A DNA stretch of 64,000 nt from Psychromonas sp. SP041 (GTDB lineage: Bacteria; Pseudomonadota; Gammaproteobacteria; Enterobacterales; Psychromonadaceae): positions 18,646-82,645 of the forward strand of contig NZ_CBRF02000021.1 in NCBI RefSeq assembly GCF_000470315.2, in the 5' to 3' direction. The notes beneath the pieces are model-generated. The model was not told the origin of the DNA. It was given only the letters and a program-made list of their open reading frames with translations, and ran no database searches. Numbering within the stretch: the first letter of the stretch is position 1; each line of letters begins with the position of its first letter. A program made the position numbers and the translations under genes. Of the stretch, positions 47,556 to 57,322 are shown in pieces.

Positions 47556-49667
47556 ATGAAATTTGCTATTAACCCAGTTACCCAAAGTCTTGCTCTGATT
47601 TTGGGATTATCGTCGTATGCCTATGCTGAAGAAGTCACTGAACTCAATACTATGGTGGTAGTTGGTCAGCAAAATTCTTATTTGAACCCAGAGGTCAGTA
47701 CGGCCACCAAAAGTAATGTTGACCCATTGGATACGCCATTAACGGTTAACGTCATTAATCAGCAGTTTTTAGAAGACATTAGAGCAGAGTCATTGGAAGA
47801 TGCTTATGGTTACACCACTGGTTTAAGTCGCTCAGGTACTAACGCGAATAGTTTTACCTTACGTGGCATAGCTTCTGACCTTAACTCTATTCAAGTGAAT
47901 GGTTTACCAGGTTTAGCTTCTCGTTTTGGTTCGCCTACCACTGCGAATGTTGAGCAAGTAGAAATACTAAAAGGTCCTGCTTCTATTTTATACGGACAAA
48001 TTCAACCGGGTGGTCTCGTTAATATCATCACTAAAAAACCACAAGATGTTGCCTCTGTTAGTTTTGATGTCTCTGGTAACAGTTATAGCACTGGGGTGAG
48101 TGAGTTCGGTGACGACAATAGTTTTACTGGCACTCTCGATGCAACAGGTCCGCTTAATGACCAAAAAACGTGGTTATACCGCTTTATCGTTAGCGCTGAA
48201 GATACTAACTCATATCGCCAAGATGTTGATACTCAAAACTATTATCTATTCCCAACATTAACTTATCGTCCTAATACTGAGACAGAAGTAAGCTTTGGTT
48301 TGGAATTACAATCTGAAACACGTGTACCAGATGATGGGTTAGCCGTGTTAAATCATGATATTAACCAAATTGCTTCTTTGGATACACATTACCAATCTGC
48401 TGATGATACTGCTGAAGATAAAGGGCTGGTGGCCTTTGCCACTTTCAATACGATGGTCACAGATAATTTTGATGTGACTGTAGATTGGCGAAGCGTGTGG
48501 CATGAAGATACGCGTTCAGTTTATGAAACAAGAGACGTAGATAACGACACAGGTAAAGTGACGTTACGTGATCGCGATAATGAAAACGAACGTCAATATC
48601 ATTTTGTTGATGCAAGAAGCACAGGTAGCTTATGGTGGGGTGATGTAGAGCATCAATTATTAGTTGGCGTTAATGTTGGGTACGAAGAGCGAGATTTTAA
48701 ACGCCAAACAAATCCGACAAGCGACGTTGATTTTTATAACCCAGATGATTTAACCAGCCGAACAGGCAATTACACCACTTTAAACCACCGCGTGACTGAA
48801 TTTGTTAACTATGGTGCTTACCTTCAAGACACCATTTATTTAAATGAGTCTTGGACGTTAATGGCGGGTTTACGTTATTCACGTCAAGATATTGATTTTG
48901 AAAGAGTTGATACAGGATTTACAGATTCTAGTTCAAGTGATGCATTTGTTTCGCAAGGCGGTATTGTGTATCACCTAACTGAAGCGACTTCATTGTACGC
49001 AAGTTACGGAGAAAGTTTTAACCCAAATAGCATTGAAGACAAAGATGTAAATGGTGATAACTTTGATCCTGAAGAAGGACGTCAATATGAAGTGGGCGCT
49101 AAAACGAACCTATTCAACGATAAAACTAATTTAACAGTCGCTTACTTCGATATTAAAAAAACTAATGTCGTAGAGGAAAACTTAATCACTGGTGAAGATG
49201 AATTATTAGGTGGCATTAAAAGCAAAGGTGTTGAAGTTGAATTGTTAATGAAGCCAATAGAAAACTGGCAGATTAAATTAGGTTATGCCTACGTTGATGC
49301 AAGAATTACTGATAATCCTGATGAAAATATTAAAGGGAATCGTACACCCGCGAGTGCATTACATGATGCTTATGTTTGGACTAAATATAACTTCCCATAC
49401 CAAATTGCTAACGGGACGGTCGGCACAACATTAGGTGCTAACTACGAAAGCTCTCGTTATACCGATGAAGACTCTACTGATCGCGTTAAGTTACCAGGTT
49501 ACACTACTTTTGATCTTGGCCTTCATTATGAAATTAAGCAATATCGTGCATCGTTGAATGTTGAAAATATCTTTGATGAAACCTATTACATTGCTGGTTC
49601 TTCAGATAGCAGTATTTATGCAGGTGATCCACGTAACATTACCTTTAGTTTATCGGGTAAATTCTAA
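47556..49667 (+). CDS. TonB-dependent siderophore receptor
   Basis: An outer-membrane gated barrel of ~703 residues. After a signal peptide (SLALILGLSSYAYA) comes the TonB-box-like TELNTMVVVG, a plug domain (~50-170 with DTPLTVNVINQQFLED, FTLRGI, VEQVEILKGPASILYGQIQPGG) and a 22-strand barrel ending in RNITFSLSGKF with the C-terminal Phe. It most resembles FpvA/FhuA-type ferric-siderophore receptors without the N-terminal signalling domain, so no FecIR-type sigma loop is expected. ATG 47556 is preferred to 47544. The binding-protein gene follows 2 bases later. Confidence 0.93.
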   Translation: MKFAINPVTQSLALILGLSSYAYAEEVTELNTMVVVGQQNSYLNPEVSTATKSNVDPLDTPLTVNVINQQFLEDIRAESLEDAYGYTTGLSRSGTNANSFTLRGIASDLNSIQVNGLPGLASRFGSPTTANVEQVEILKGPASILYGQIQPGGLVNIITKKPQDVASVSFDVSGNSYSTGVSEFGDDNSFTGTLDATGPLNDQKTWLYRFIVSAEDTNSYRQDVDTQNYYLFPTLTYRPNTETEVSFGLELQSETRVPDDGLAVLNHDINQIASLDTHYQSADDTAEDKGLVAFATFNTMVTDNFDVTVDWRSVWHEDTRSVYETRDVDNDTGKVTLRDRDNENERQYHFVDARSTGSLWWGDVEHQLLVGVNVGYEERDFKRQTNPTSDVDFYNPDDLTSRTGNYTTLNHRVTEFVNYGAYLQDTIYLNESWTLMAGLRYSRQDIDFERVDTGFTDSSSSDAFVSQGGIVYHLTEATSLYASYGESFNPNSIEDKDVNGDNFDPEEGRQYEVGAKTNLFNDKTNLTVAYFDIKKTNVVEENLITGEDELLGGIKSKGVEVELLMKPIENWQIKLGYAYVDARITDNPDENIKGNRTPASALHDAYVWTKYNFPYQIANGTVGTTLGANYESSRYTDEDSTDRVKLPGYTTFDLGLHYEIKQYRASLNVENIFDETYYIAGSSDSSIYAGDPRNITFSLSGKF

Positions 49668-49669
49668 TA

Positions 49670-50590
49670 ATGTTAATAGCCGTTTTTCAGCGAATAATTT
49701 TAACGTTGATACTGACTTGTAGTGTATTTTCAGTACAAGCCAGTATTGAAGTGGAACATGAGTTAGGCACGTTGGTATTACCTGACGCACCTAAACGTAT
49801 TGTGGTATTAGAATATTCTTTTATCGATGCGTTAGCGGCTATTGGTATGTCACCGATTGGTGTTGCTGATGATTTAGATCCTGATCGAATTATCCCAGAG
49901 GTACGTAATTTACTTGAACCGTGGACGTCAGTTGGCATGCGTTCACAACCTAGCTTAGAAGTGATTGCTAGGCTAAAACCTGATTTGATCATTGGTGATG
50001 TTTATCGTCACCGAGTTAGTTATGAGGATCTTTCAAAAATTGCGCCGACTATTTTATTAAAAAGTCGTGGTGAAAGTTATTTAGATGCTCTTAAATCTGC
50101 TGAAATTGTTGGTAAAGCCGTTGGCAAAGAAAAGCAAATGCTTGAGCGTATTGCCCAACATAAGCAGTTAATGGAAGATTATCGTCTGCGGTTTAATAGT
50201 GCTGAAACGATGCAATTTACGACGGTTAATGAACGTGGAATGTGGATGCATGGGCCATTATCTTTTACAGGTAGTTTATTTAATTATCTCGGGTTAAAAG
50301 CCGCGTTGCCTGATTTAAAAGACAGTCACTTAGTTCAAGCGAACTTAGAAGTATTACTGCGTGTTAACCCAGACTGGTTGTTTTACGTAAGAAGTAAGCC
50401 TGTCACTGTGCTTGAAAGCTGGGAACATAATCCATTATTTAAACTATTAAAAATTAGCAAAACCCATCAAATGGTAGAAGTCTCATCTGCGCTTTGGTCT
50501 CTTAATCGCGGTATGTTGGCAGCAGAGGGGATTGCTAAAGAGTTGGATAATATCGTTAATAATAAATCTAAATCTAAATCTAAACGTTAG
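49670..50590 (+). CDS. Iron-siderophore periplasmic binding protein (FecB/FhuD type)
   Basis: A 306-residue periplasmic protein of the class III binding-protein fold: signal peptide (IILTLILTCSVFSVQAS), then LPDAPKRIVVLEYSFIDALAAIGMSPIGVADD, LKPDLIIGDVYRH, a long central helix and a C-terminal lobe with NPDWLFYVR. It hands the ferric complex to the FecCDE-type transporter encoded divergently. The C-terminus is a (KS)n-R tail encoded by AAATCT hexamer repeats, which could vary by slippage. It is co-transcribed with the receptor gene. Confidence 0.9.
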   Translation: MLIAVFQRIILTLILTCSVFSVQASIEVEHELGTLVLPDAPKRIVVLEYSFIDALAAIGMSPIGVADDLDPDRIIPEVRNLLEPWTSVGMRSQPSLEVIARLKPDLIIGDVYRHRVSYEDLSKIAPTILLKSRGESYLDALKSAEIVGKAVGKEKQMLERIAQHKQLMEDYRLRFNSAETMQFTTVNERGMWMHGPLSFTGSLFNYLGLKAALPDLKDSHLVQANLEVLLRVNPDWLFYVRSKPVTVLESWEHNPLFKLLKISKTHQMVEVSSALWSLNRGMLAAEGIAKELDNIVNNKSKSKSKR

Positions 50591-50803
50591 ACCTTAGCCA
50601 TAAACAATAGGTCTAACCTTAACCTTAACCTTTAATTCTAGGCCTAATACTTAACGCATGCTTAGCGATTCAATGGACTATTGATTTAGATCATTCACTC
50701 CTTAAAAACCTCTAAATTTATCAAAAAATGTGCTCCAAGTATAAGGTTAAAGCTGCCTTTAGGACTAAGATGATTAAGGTAATGTTAACTAAGGAGAATA
50801 CTG

Positions 50804-51235
50804 ATGAGTTATGGTCATATTTTAGTTGCTGTTGATTTTGAAGAAGATAACCAACAGGTTATTGATAGGGCAGTTAAATTAGCAAAACCTTTAAATGCCG
50901 ACCTATCACTAGTGCATGTGAATGAAGTCATTAATGAAATTGGATTCACTGGATTAATGGACTTAGATGTCGCTAATTTATCATCTCATTCTAGTATTGA
51001 TGAATTAAGCGAAAAGCTAAATGATTTAGCAAAGAGCATCGATTATAAAGTGAAACATAAGTACGTTGTTAATGGCGATATAAAGCATAGTTTAGAAGGG
51101 CCAGTGCAAGAGGCGGGAATCGATTTAATTGTATGTGGACATCATCATCATTTTTGGAGTCGTTTAAGTCCGACAGTCGGTGGGCTTGTTAATACGTCAC
51201 CCGTTGATTTATTGATTGTTGCGTTGATTGATTGA
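50804..51235 (+). CDS. Universal stress protein (UspA type)
   Basis: A 143-residue cytoplasmic Usp-fold protein. It starts ILVAVDFEEDNQQVIDRAVKLA and contains LSLVHVNEV and the IDLIVCGHHHHFWSRL-(…)-GGLVNTSPVDLLIVAL C-terminal motif. The ATP-type G-2x-G-9x-G loop is replaced by CGHHHHFWSRLSPTVGG, as in the UspA (non-ATP-binding) branch. An AAGGAG Shine-Dalgarno sequence precedes the ATG. It stands alone with its own terminator. Confidence 0.93.
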   Translation: MSYGHILVAVDFEEDNQQVIDRAVKLAKPLNADLSLVHVNEVINEIGFTGLMDLDVANLSSHSSIDELSEKLNDLAKSIDYKVKHKYVVNGDIKHSLEGPVQEAGIDLIVCGHHHHFWSRLSPTVGGLVNTSPVDLLIVALID

Positions 51236-51322
51236 TATAAAAATATTGTTTTAAATGGCTTATTACAAAGACATCGGCCTCAACTTATTGGCATAAAGCC
51301 ATTATGTTAATCGCTATTAGAT

Positions 51323-51357
51323 AAAAGGCATTAATAGGAATCTATTAATGCCTTTTT
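51323..51357. terminator. Terminator between usp and phoX
   Basis: AAAAGGCATTAATAG-GAAT-CTATTAATGCCTTTT is a perfect 15-bp stem with A/T tracts on both sides, able to serve both convergent genes. Confidence 0.92.
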
Positions 51358-51400
51358 GTTCGCTGTTATTCGTAAGACGTTCAGTTAACGCTTGCTAACC

Positions 51401-53263
51401 TTAACTACCCACCACACCGCCGTCATCTTTTGTGATTGCCACAATCGTTGAACGAGGTTTATTATCGCCACCAGCAGGGAAGTGACCGCTAGGGTGTTGA
51501 ATACCCACAAACATGGTTTTTTGATCTTCAGAGAAAGTTAACCCTGTCACTTCAGAGCCTATTGGCCCAGTTAAGAAACGACGCACTTCACCGGTCATTG
51601 GGTCGCCACATAACATTTGGTTGTTACCTTGGCCTGCGAAATCCCCTTCGTTTGAATAGTTACCATCAGTTTGAATCCATAAACGACCGGCTTTATCAAA
51701 GCCAATACCGTCAGGACTGTTAAACATATTATCTTCATTGATGTTGGCGCTACCTGCGTATAAATCACCTTTATGAACCGTTGGGTTACCTGCTATCAAA
51801 TATAAATCCCATTTGAACGTATTGTCTGCATGGTTACCATTAGTCGGCATCCAACGTACTATTTGTCCATAGTGGTTTTCAGCACGAGGGTTTGGCCCAC
51901 CTACATCTTGACCTTCTTTAACGCCACGGTTTTTATTGTTAGTGAGTGTACAGAAAACATGTTTGTTATCTGGATGAACTGCAATCCATTCTGGTCTATC
52001 CATGGTGGTTGCTGACACTTGTGTTGCGGCTTTACGTGCAAAAATCATTACTTCAGCTTGGCTATTAAAGCCATTTTCTTTCGTTAAGCCGTTTTTACCG
52101 TAAGTTAACTCAATCCACTCACCATCGCCCTCTAGTTTGTCGGCATGCATATTAAACTTAGCAACGTATAACGTACCTTCTTCCAGTAGTTGACGGTTAG
52201 TACTGTCATTGCCTGCTTGGTATTTATGCTTAGAAACAAATTTGTAGATATGCTCGCCACGTTCGTCATCACCTAAATAAACAACAGCGTGACCATCATC
52301 ATTGATAACAAAAGCTGCATTTTCATGTTTGAAACGACCTAATGCAGTACGCTTTAATGGTGTTGATGTTGGATCTTTAGGATCAATCTCTACGATCCAA
52401 CCAAAGCGGTTTGGTTCATTTGGGTTTTTAGCGAGGTCAAAGCGTTCATCAAAGTTATGCCATTGATATTTACTTTGAGTTGCTTCTACACCGTAACGCT
52501 TGTAGTTGTCATCCAGTGCGACTTCTTCTTCTGCACCAAAGAAACCATTAAAGTTCTCTTCACAAGTTAAGTAAGTACCCCATGGAGTGTGGCCATTTGA
52601 ACAGTTATTAATAGTACCAAGTACTTTTTTCCCCGTTGGATCTGCTTTGGTTTTTAATAAATCATGACCTGCAGCTGGGCCTGTTACGTGCATTTCAGTA
52701 TTGGCTGTAATACGACGGTTAACTTTACCTTTAGGATCCATTATCCATTTACCGTCTTTTCTCACTAGTTCAACAACAGTTACCCCTAAGGCAGCTTGTG
52801 CTTTTTTAACATCATCAGCGGTCATTGCTTTGCCTTGATGATCAAATAGGTATTCGTAGTTTGTATATTCATTATTTACAGCAAGAATGGCATGGTCTTT
52901 TGATAATGGGAATACACTCATACCATCAGTATTGTCACCAAATTGCATTGCTTGTGCTGTTGAATCTTGTTTACCATTTGCATTGAATGCAGGTGCATTG
53001 GTAAAGATTGGGTCACCCCATGACATAAGGTTGCTGATGCTGTAACCCTTTGGAACGATGACAGTATCGCTAGTAGAAGCTGGCACTTGCATGAAGTTTA
53101 ATAACTTACTATCTATATTCGCAGCGATAGCTTTGGCTACAGGGTTTAACGCTAGAAATGCACCTGCACCAACCGCAGCGGTTCCCATTAGGAAGCTACG
53201 GCGTGATAAACGTGCATCAATCATGTTACTAAAATCAGTTTCTTTATCTAATAAATCTGTCAT
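51401..53263 (-). CDS. phoX: PhoX-family alkaline phosphatase (Tat-exported)
   Basis: A 620-residue secreted calcium/iron-dependent phosphatase that frees phosphate from organic esters. A twin-arginine signal (RLSRRSFLMGTAAVGAGAFLAL) begins near residue 18. PhoX/DUF839 motifs follow: LTCEENFNGFFG, the RFGWIVEIDPKDP strand, GRFKHENAAF, VYLGDDERGEHIYKFVS, and SPDGIGFDKAGRLWIQTDG. The Tat route fits a folded metalloenzyme. A PhoB-box-like sequence lies ~210 bases upstream (53472-53489), but a decayed family A element now lies between it and the gene. Confidence 0.9.
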   Translation of the reverse strand: MTDLLDKETDFSNMIDARLSRRSFLMGTAAVGAGAFLALNPVAKAIAANIDSKLLNFMQVPASTSDTVIVPKGYSISNLMSWGDPIFTNAPAFNANGKQDSTAQAMQFGDNTDGMSVFPLSKDHAILAVNNEYTNYEYLFDHQGKAMTADDVKKAQAALGVTVVELVRKDGKWIMDPKGKVNRRITANTEMHVTGPAAGHDLLKTKADPTGKKVLGTINNCSNGHTPWGTYLTCEENFNGFFGAEEEVALDDNYKRYGVEATQSKYQWHNFDERFDLAKNPNEPNRFGWIVEIDPKDPTSTPLKRTALGRFKHENAAFVINDDGHAVVYLGDDERGEHIYKFVSKHKYQAGNDSTNRQLLEEGTLYVAKFNMHADKLEGDGEWIELTYGKNGLTKENGFNSQAEVMIFARKAATQVSATTMDRPEWIAVHPDNKHVFCTLTNNKNRGVKEGQDVGGPNPRAENHYGQIVRWMPTNGNHADNTFKWDLYLIAGNPTVHKGDLYAGSANINEDNMFNSPDGIGFDKAGRLWIQTDGNYSNEGDFAGQGNNQMLCGDPMTGEVRRFLTGPIGSEVTGLTFSEDQKTMFVGIQHPSGHFPAGGDNKPRSTIVAITKDDGGVVGS

Positions 53264-53292
53264 CGTATTGCCTTATTTATTGGGGGGAACAA

Positions 53293-53452
53293 TACCAATC
53301 ACACTAATTAACTTATCTATTTTACTGGTTAAAATAATTTATTTATTCACTGCTATTTTCGTAAAGGGATAGACCGTTGCGAAACTTACGCTTTAAACTA
53401 AATCATTTTTTCTGCGTAAAATGTAAAACTCTTATTAATATAATGGGTATAA
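53293..53452 (-). mobile_element. Decayed family A element upstream of phoX
   Basis: The left end TACCAATCACACTAATTAAC and the right end CTCTTATTAATATAATGGGTATA are inverted ends of the family A type, with a TTTCTGCGTAAAATG block where other copies have TTCCTGCGCAAATTT. At 160 bp it has family length. A 70-codon reading frame crossing it looks accidental. No gene is accepted between phoX and 53667. Confidence 0.55.
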
Positions 53453-53471
53453 GTAAAACGAGCTTTAGACT

Positions 53472-53489
53472 AAAGCAGAAATATGACAG
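53472..53489 (-). promoter_or_regulatory. Candidate PhoB box for phoX
   Basis: On the - strand CTGTCATATTTCTGCTTT matches the first Pho repeat (CTGTCAT) perfectly and the second only in CTG, at the right 11-bp spacing. It lies 209 bases upstream of phoX. Confidence 0.4.
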
Positions 53490-53666
53490 GTTTATTACGT
53501 TTGATTATTTGGAGTTCATTAGACATCACTGGTGGTTTTACTTCTCTTTCATGAGCCTAATTATTTCATATAAAAATTCATATAAATAATCCATATAAAT
53601 TAAAGAAGCAGTAAACCCTAATCTTGTTATTAACGTATTAGTGTTTTTAAGTGAAAACTGAATGGG

Positions 53667-53927
53667 ATGTTGATAATGGTATTGAGTGATAGCGAAGAAT
53701 CTAGAGTGATTGAAATGGCTTGGGAAGATAGAACCCCTTTTGAAGCCATTGAAGATCAATTCGGTTTAGATGAAAAAGCCTTAATTAGCTTTATGCGCAA
53801 TAAATTGAAGTTGGGAAGCTTCAAGCTATGGCGTAGTAGAGTAACGGGCAGAAAAACCAAACACTTAAAATTAAGATCACCAGATATAGACAGAGCTTAT
53901 TGTTCTACTCAATACAAACACAGATAG
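53667..53927 (+). CDS. TIGR03643/DUF2805-type small protein
   Basis: An 86-residue protein matching the TIGR03643 family by SEESRVIEMAWEDRTPFEAIE, then FGLDEKALISFMRNKLK and SFKLWRSRVTGRKTKHLKLR. The N-terminal half looks like a helix-turn-helix and the C-terminal half is basic, so nucleic-acid binding is likely; the function is unproven. Either ATG 53667 or 53676 could start it. The stop codon lies inside the terminator stem. Confidence 0.85.
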   Translation: MLIMVLSDSEESRVIEMAWEDRTPFEAIEDQFGLDEKALISFMRNKLKLGSFKLWRSRVTGRKTKHLKLRSPDIDRAYCSTQYKHR

Positions 53928-53960
53928 TTAATCTTTTAGTGATTAACCGTCTGTGTTTTA
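53916..53960. terminator. Terminator overlapping the TIGR03643 stop codon
   Basis: ACACAGATAGTTAATC pairs with GATTAACCGTCTGTGT around TTTTAGT (two internal mismatches), then TTTTA. It also faces the end of the convergent patatin gene. Confidence 0.75.
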
Positions 53961-53984
53961 TCATCTGTACTTTACAGGCAACCT

Positions 53985-54914
53985 CTAATGTATTTTAAAT
54001 TGTTGAGCAGACTGACTCTCTAAAAATGCAGTCCCTATTTCATACCCCATTTTATAATCGGCCATCAGAGCCTGATCGCTACTACCTAATAGGCTGCTTG
54101 CTAATTTTTGTGGTGGTGCAATCTCAATTACTTTCGCATCTTCTGGTGGAGTATGAATAAATTTAATGGCGTCGTTGTAAGCATTTTCATGGCCAGTAAT
54201 AATATCTAACACCTTAGGGCATGAGTTGGTTTTACATACCCAAGATTTCAATTTGTGTGCCCAAGGTGAACGAATGCTGCGGTTCGCAGGGGCTGTACGT
54301 AATACAATAATATTCTTTGCACCACGATCATAAGCCTCTTGAATAGGAATAGGGATGGCAACGCCACCATCAACGTAATTCACATCTCCAATCGCGACCC
54401 CTTTTTTGTATAAATAAGGTAGAGCGCTTGATGCTTTTAACATCGTAAGCCAGCTATCAGCGGTGGGTTCAAGAAACGCTGGACGAAACCCTTCCATATT
54501 GGTGGCAGAAAACAGCAGTTGGCGACCCTGTAATTGATTTTGAGCACAATTCATATTCAATTGGTATTCAGGTTCGCCTACGCGATCAAAATACCAGTCC
54601 AAATCCATTGCATTACGCTTTGAAAAAGAACGTTTCATACTAAAAAAATCAGGGTGTCTCGATAACTGCATGATAGACCGTTTAGCGTATCCCGCTTGAC
54701 GCGTCATATAAGTTGATAGGTTTTGAGCACCCGCTGACGTACCAATGAGTAATGAAAAAGGGTTAAAGTCTTGTGCTAACCAGCTATCCAATACACCTGC
54801 TGTAAAAATACCACGTTGTCCGCCACCTTCGACAACTAATGCGGTGCCTTTTATCGGTGCAGTTGCAGGACAGTTTGGTGTATTAAATGATTTATTTTCT
54901 AGTATTGGCTTCAT
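53985..54914 (-). CDS. Patatin-like phospholipase
   Basis: A 309-residue lipid acyl hydrolase with the Ser-Asp dyad. Visible motifs are the oxyanion loop EGGGQRGIFTAG, nucleophile elbow LIGTSAGAQN, and the catalytic DGG in NYVDGGVAIPIPI. No signal peptide is seen, so it should act in the cytoplasm or at the inner membrane. E. coli YjjU-type proteins are the nearest relatives I recognise. No obvious operon partner. Confidence 0.9.
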   Translation of the reverse strand: MKPILENKSFNTPNCPATAPIKGTALVVEGGGQRGIFTAGVLDSWLAQDFNPFSLLIGTSAGAQNLSTYMTRQAGYAKRSIMQLSRHPDFFSMKRSFSKRNAMDLDWYFDRVGEPEYQLNMNCAQNQLQGRQLLFSATNMEGFRPAFLEPTADSWLTMLKASSALPYLYKKGVAIGDVNYVDGGVAIPIPIQEAYDRGAKNIIVLRTAPANRSIRSPWAHKLKSWVCKTNSCPKVLDIITGHENAYNDAIKFIHTPPEDAKVIEIAPPQKLASSLLGSSDQALMADYKMGYEIGTAFLESQSAQQFKIH

Positions 54915-55251
54915 GAGATTTCCCTATTCGATTACATACAATATACTTAAACTTTATAAATAGGTTAAATCGTTTTATTTTCTCAGTTTAATAGTATTTA
55001 GCTATCACAAGATGGTGAGGTGTTTTTTATAGGTAGTCGATTTTTAAAATGATTGTAAGTTGCTTATCAGAAATTAGGTAAAATCAATACAAAGGGGAAC
55101 GGGTGTTGTAATATCTCTCAATAACTTATTTGCATATCAAAATCAGTTTATTGTAATTAACGCTTATTACACTTAATTTATTGAGCAATCAAAACAACCG
55201 GTTAGCCAGTTTAGACTCAATTAAAAATTTTACTTATTAAAGAAGAACAAC
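54915..55251. other. Gene-free divergent promoter region
   Basis: AT-rich spacer of 337 bases between the patatin gene and the small membrane protein gene. I see no RNA, repeat or clear operator in it. Confidence 0.5.
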
Positions 55252-55584
55252 ATGACCCAATCTAAATTATTACCATACCGACTACCGTTATCTATTTTTG
55301 TTTTCTTTATTGCCTATATGGTATTAACCCATACCCCATTAGGTTATATCTCTTCTTTGACGAGTCAGCTAATTGGTTATTTTTATAGTGCGTTTGATGT
55401 GGTAAAAGAAACAGAGCAAGTCACGTTAATCTATGCACTTTTAGCAGGTGTAGTCGGGCACTTCTGGTTTAGTAAAATGTGTAAAGTAGAGGCTAAAGCC
55501 AACCAGAAAACCTTACTAAAAGGATTAGGTGTGTTGGTCTTAATTATCCTCGCTTATGGTTATAACTTGTCGCAACAAGCTTAA
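55252..55584 (+). CDS. Small membrane protein, function unknown
   Basis: A 110-residue protein with three probable membrane segments: LPLSIFVFFIAYMVLTHTPL, a middle VTLIYALLAGVVGHFWF, and a C-terminal GLGVLVLIILAYGYNL, with a basic loop (KMCKVEAKANQK) before the last. I do not recognise a family. The ATG is preceded by AAAGAAG. It appears to be a single gene. Confidence 0.7.
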   Translation: MTQSKLLPYRLPLSIFVFFIAYMVLTHTPLGYISSLTSQLIGYFYSAFDVVKETEQVTLIYALLAGVVGHFWFSKMCKVEAKANQKTLLKGLGVLVLIILAYGYNLSQQA

Positions 55585-56015
55585 AAAGCCATATTCAAAA
55601 AACAATCTTCAAATAACAATCTTCAAAAAAATTAAAAAGAGAGTTTTTAATATTAAAGGGGTCATTATTGCATTTAATGAACCCCGCCTTCCCATATCAT
55701 TGCTTACTTTTTATCTTCTTAATGTTTAAACCACTTAATTTTTCTATCCTAATAATTATTTTAAAGAATAATTTTAAAACAAAAAATGACTTATTTTATC
55801 GACAATGAATAAAGCGTTTATAGGATGGTACCCATAAAGTTAAATTCTCTCTAATTTAACTTTAACTTGTTGTTAATTAATGACTAATTTAAATTTGTTA
55901 TTAATTAATAATATTTATTATCATCAATCAATATCTAATCTTATTTCGTTATTTTTAATCATGCCCTTTAATACATATTTTTAATCTTAGTGATTTATTG
56001 CCAGATAAATATTGA
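55585..56015. other. Gene-free region
   Basis: A GGGGTCATTA/TTAATGAACCCC imperfect stem at 55658-55685 may end the upstream gene, though no U-tract follows. Otherwise nothing is recognised. Confidence 0.45.
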
Positions 56016-56029
56016 CTATCTATCGATAG
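56016..56029. promoter_or_regulatory. TetR-type operator candidate CTATC-N4-GATAG, site 1
   Basis: CTATC-TATC-GATAG, 117 bases before the VOC gene. It has the same arms and 4-base spacer as the sites at 58210-58223 (beside tetR) and 59151-59164. Confidence 0.6.
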
Positions 56030-56146
56030 GTATGTAAATTTATATCCACTTAGTAAGCAAAGCACGTAATAACCGAGTGCTATTTTTACTGACATTTTTT
56101 ACATGCTGAACATCAACTTTATAATTTTAAAACAGGGATTACGATA

Positions 56147-56515
56147 ATGATTGGATATACAACGATTGGTTCAAAAGACTTAGATAAAGCAGTTTCATTT
56201 TACGATTCATTACTTGAATTAGTTGGTGGTAAAAGAGTAATGGAAATGGACCGTATTAAATTTTACGGAACAGATGCTGGTGGCGCGATGCTAGCTGTGT
56301 GTACACCGCACGACAATAAAGAACAAAGTTGTGGTAATGGCCAACAAATTGCTATCCCTGGTGGTTCAATTGAAGGTGCACAAGCGCTTTACAATAAAGC
56401 GATTGAATTAGGTGCTACTTGTGCCGGTGAACCTGGTCAACGTTTTGACTTCTTCTACGGTGCGTATGTTTTAGATTTAGATGGAAACAAACTTTGTTTC
56501 TTCCACATGACATAA
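56147..56515 (+). CDS. VOC-family (glyoxalase/dioxygenase fold) protein
   Basis: A 122-residue single-domain vicinal-oxygen-chelate protein. It starts MIGYTTIGSKDLDKAVSFYDSLL and ends YVLDLDGNKLCFFHM, with the metal-ligand positions typical of the fold only partly filled (no classic His near the start). Close relatives are annotated glyoxalase/bleomycin-resistance-like without proven activity. The shared operator upstream suggests control by the TetR protein at 58361 and a role in handling reactive small molecules. Confidence 0.87.
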   Translation: MIGYTTIGSKDLDKAVSFYDSLLELVGGKRVMEMDRIKFYGTDAGGAMLAVCTPHDNKEQSCGNGQQIAIPGGSIEGAQALYNKAIELGATCAGEPGQRFDFFYGAYVLDLDGNKLCFFHMT

Positions 56516-57322
56516 GTCAGCACTAAAGTAGCTGATATAAAGTAATTTGAGTCACTTTACATCACCTTTTACAAGGACGAATACTCCTATAGCTTATGTA
56601 ACTATTTGATTAGTTTATATAGCCGATAGGGCCATCGTCCTTGTTTTTTCTACCCTCTCTAAATACAGTTTTACCTCATATCCAACACTACCTTTTTAAA
56701 GTAATATCGACTTCCCTTGCTCGCTAGAAACAATACCGCAACCCTAAATAACCTCAGTTCTGGATAAGCGAAGCGATACAACACCGCTATTTCCGCGGAT
56801 TTCTGCGTTAAATTATTTCTCAATAACCCGTTATTGCTTCAATAATTTGCCTTGAACTACGCAAAACTAACGGCACTGCATAGTAAAAAATAGTACCTTC
56901 TGATTTTAAATATAATGCCGCTTTCATTAACCAGAGTTGAGGTTAAATAATTAAACTCACTAAACATTACTAATCTAGACATTACTAATCTAAGCAATAC
57001 TCCGCCTTATCAATCCAACTCTACGTAAATCTATTTCAAAGCTAGCCGATATGTATGCCAACACTATAGCTGTTTTAGTCTTTATAGGAGGTGTTGTGAT
57101 AACTGTTGATCAATCGAGCAGGTGACGTTGGATTGTTGTAAGCGCTGGGCTGAGATAGCTGAATTTACATCGTTGGGTTACATAACGGAAACGGAGCGAT
57201 ACCAGTTTAGTTACATAGGCTTATTTGCATAGGTTTAGTTACATAAGTATAGCGACATAACAGAATAGCAGATCTGGTGAGCTAGTGAGTTGGGCTTTAT
57301 AGCGTAGCGTGGCTAGGAAAGT
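56516..57322. other. Gene-free region after the VOC gene
   Basis: About 800 bases with scattered decayed repeats (an ACATTACTAATCTA pair around 56965-56995, and TAGTTACATA words around 57210-57245) and no credible gene, RNA or operator. Confidence 0.5.

Noticed and set aside
53377..53589. 70-codon reading frame upstream of the TIGR03643 gene
   Set aside because: It crosses a decayed family A element and the Pho-like box, has no ribosome site and no family likeness.
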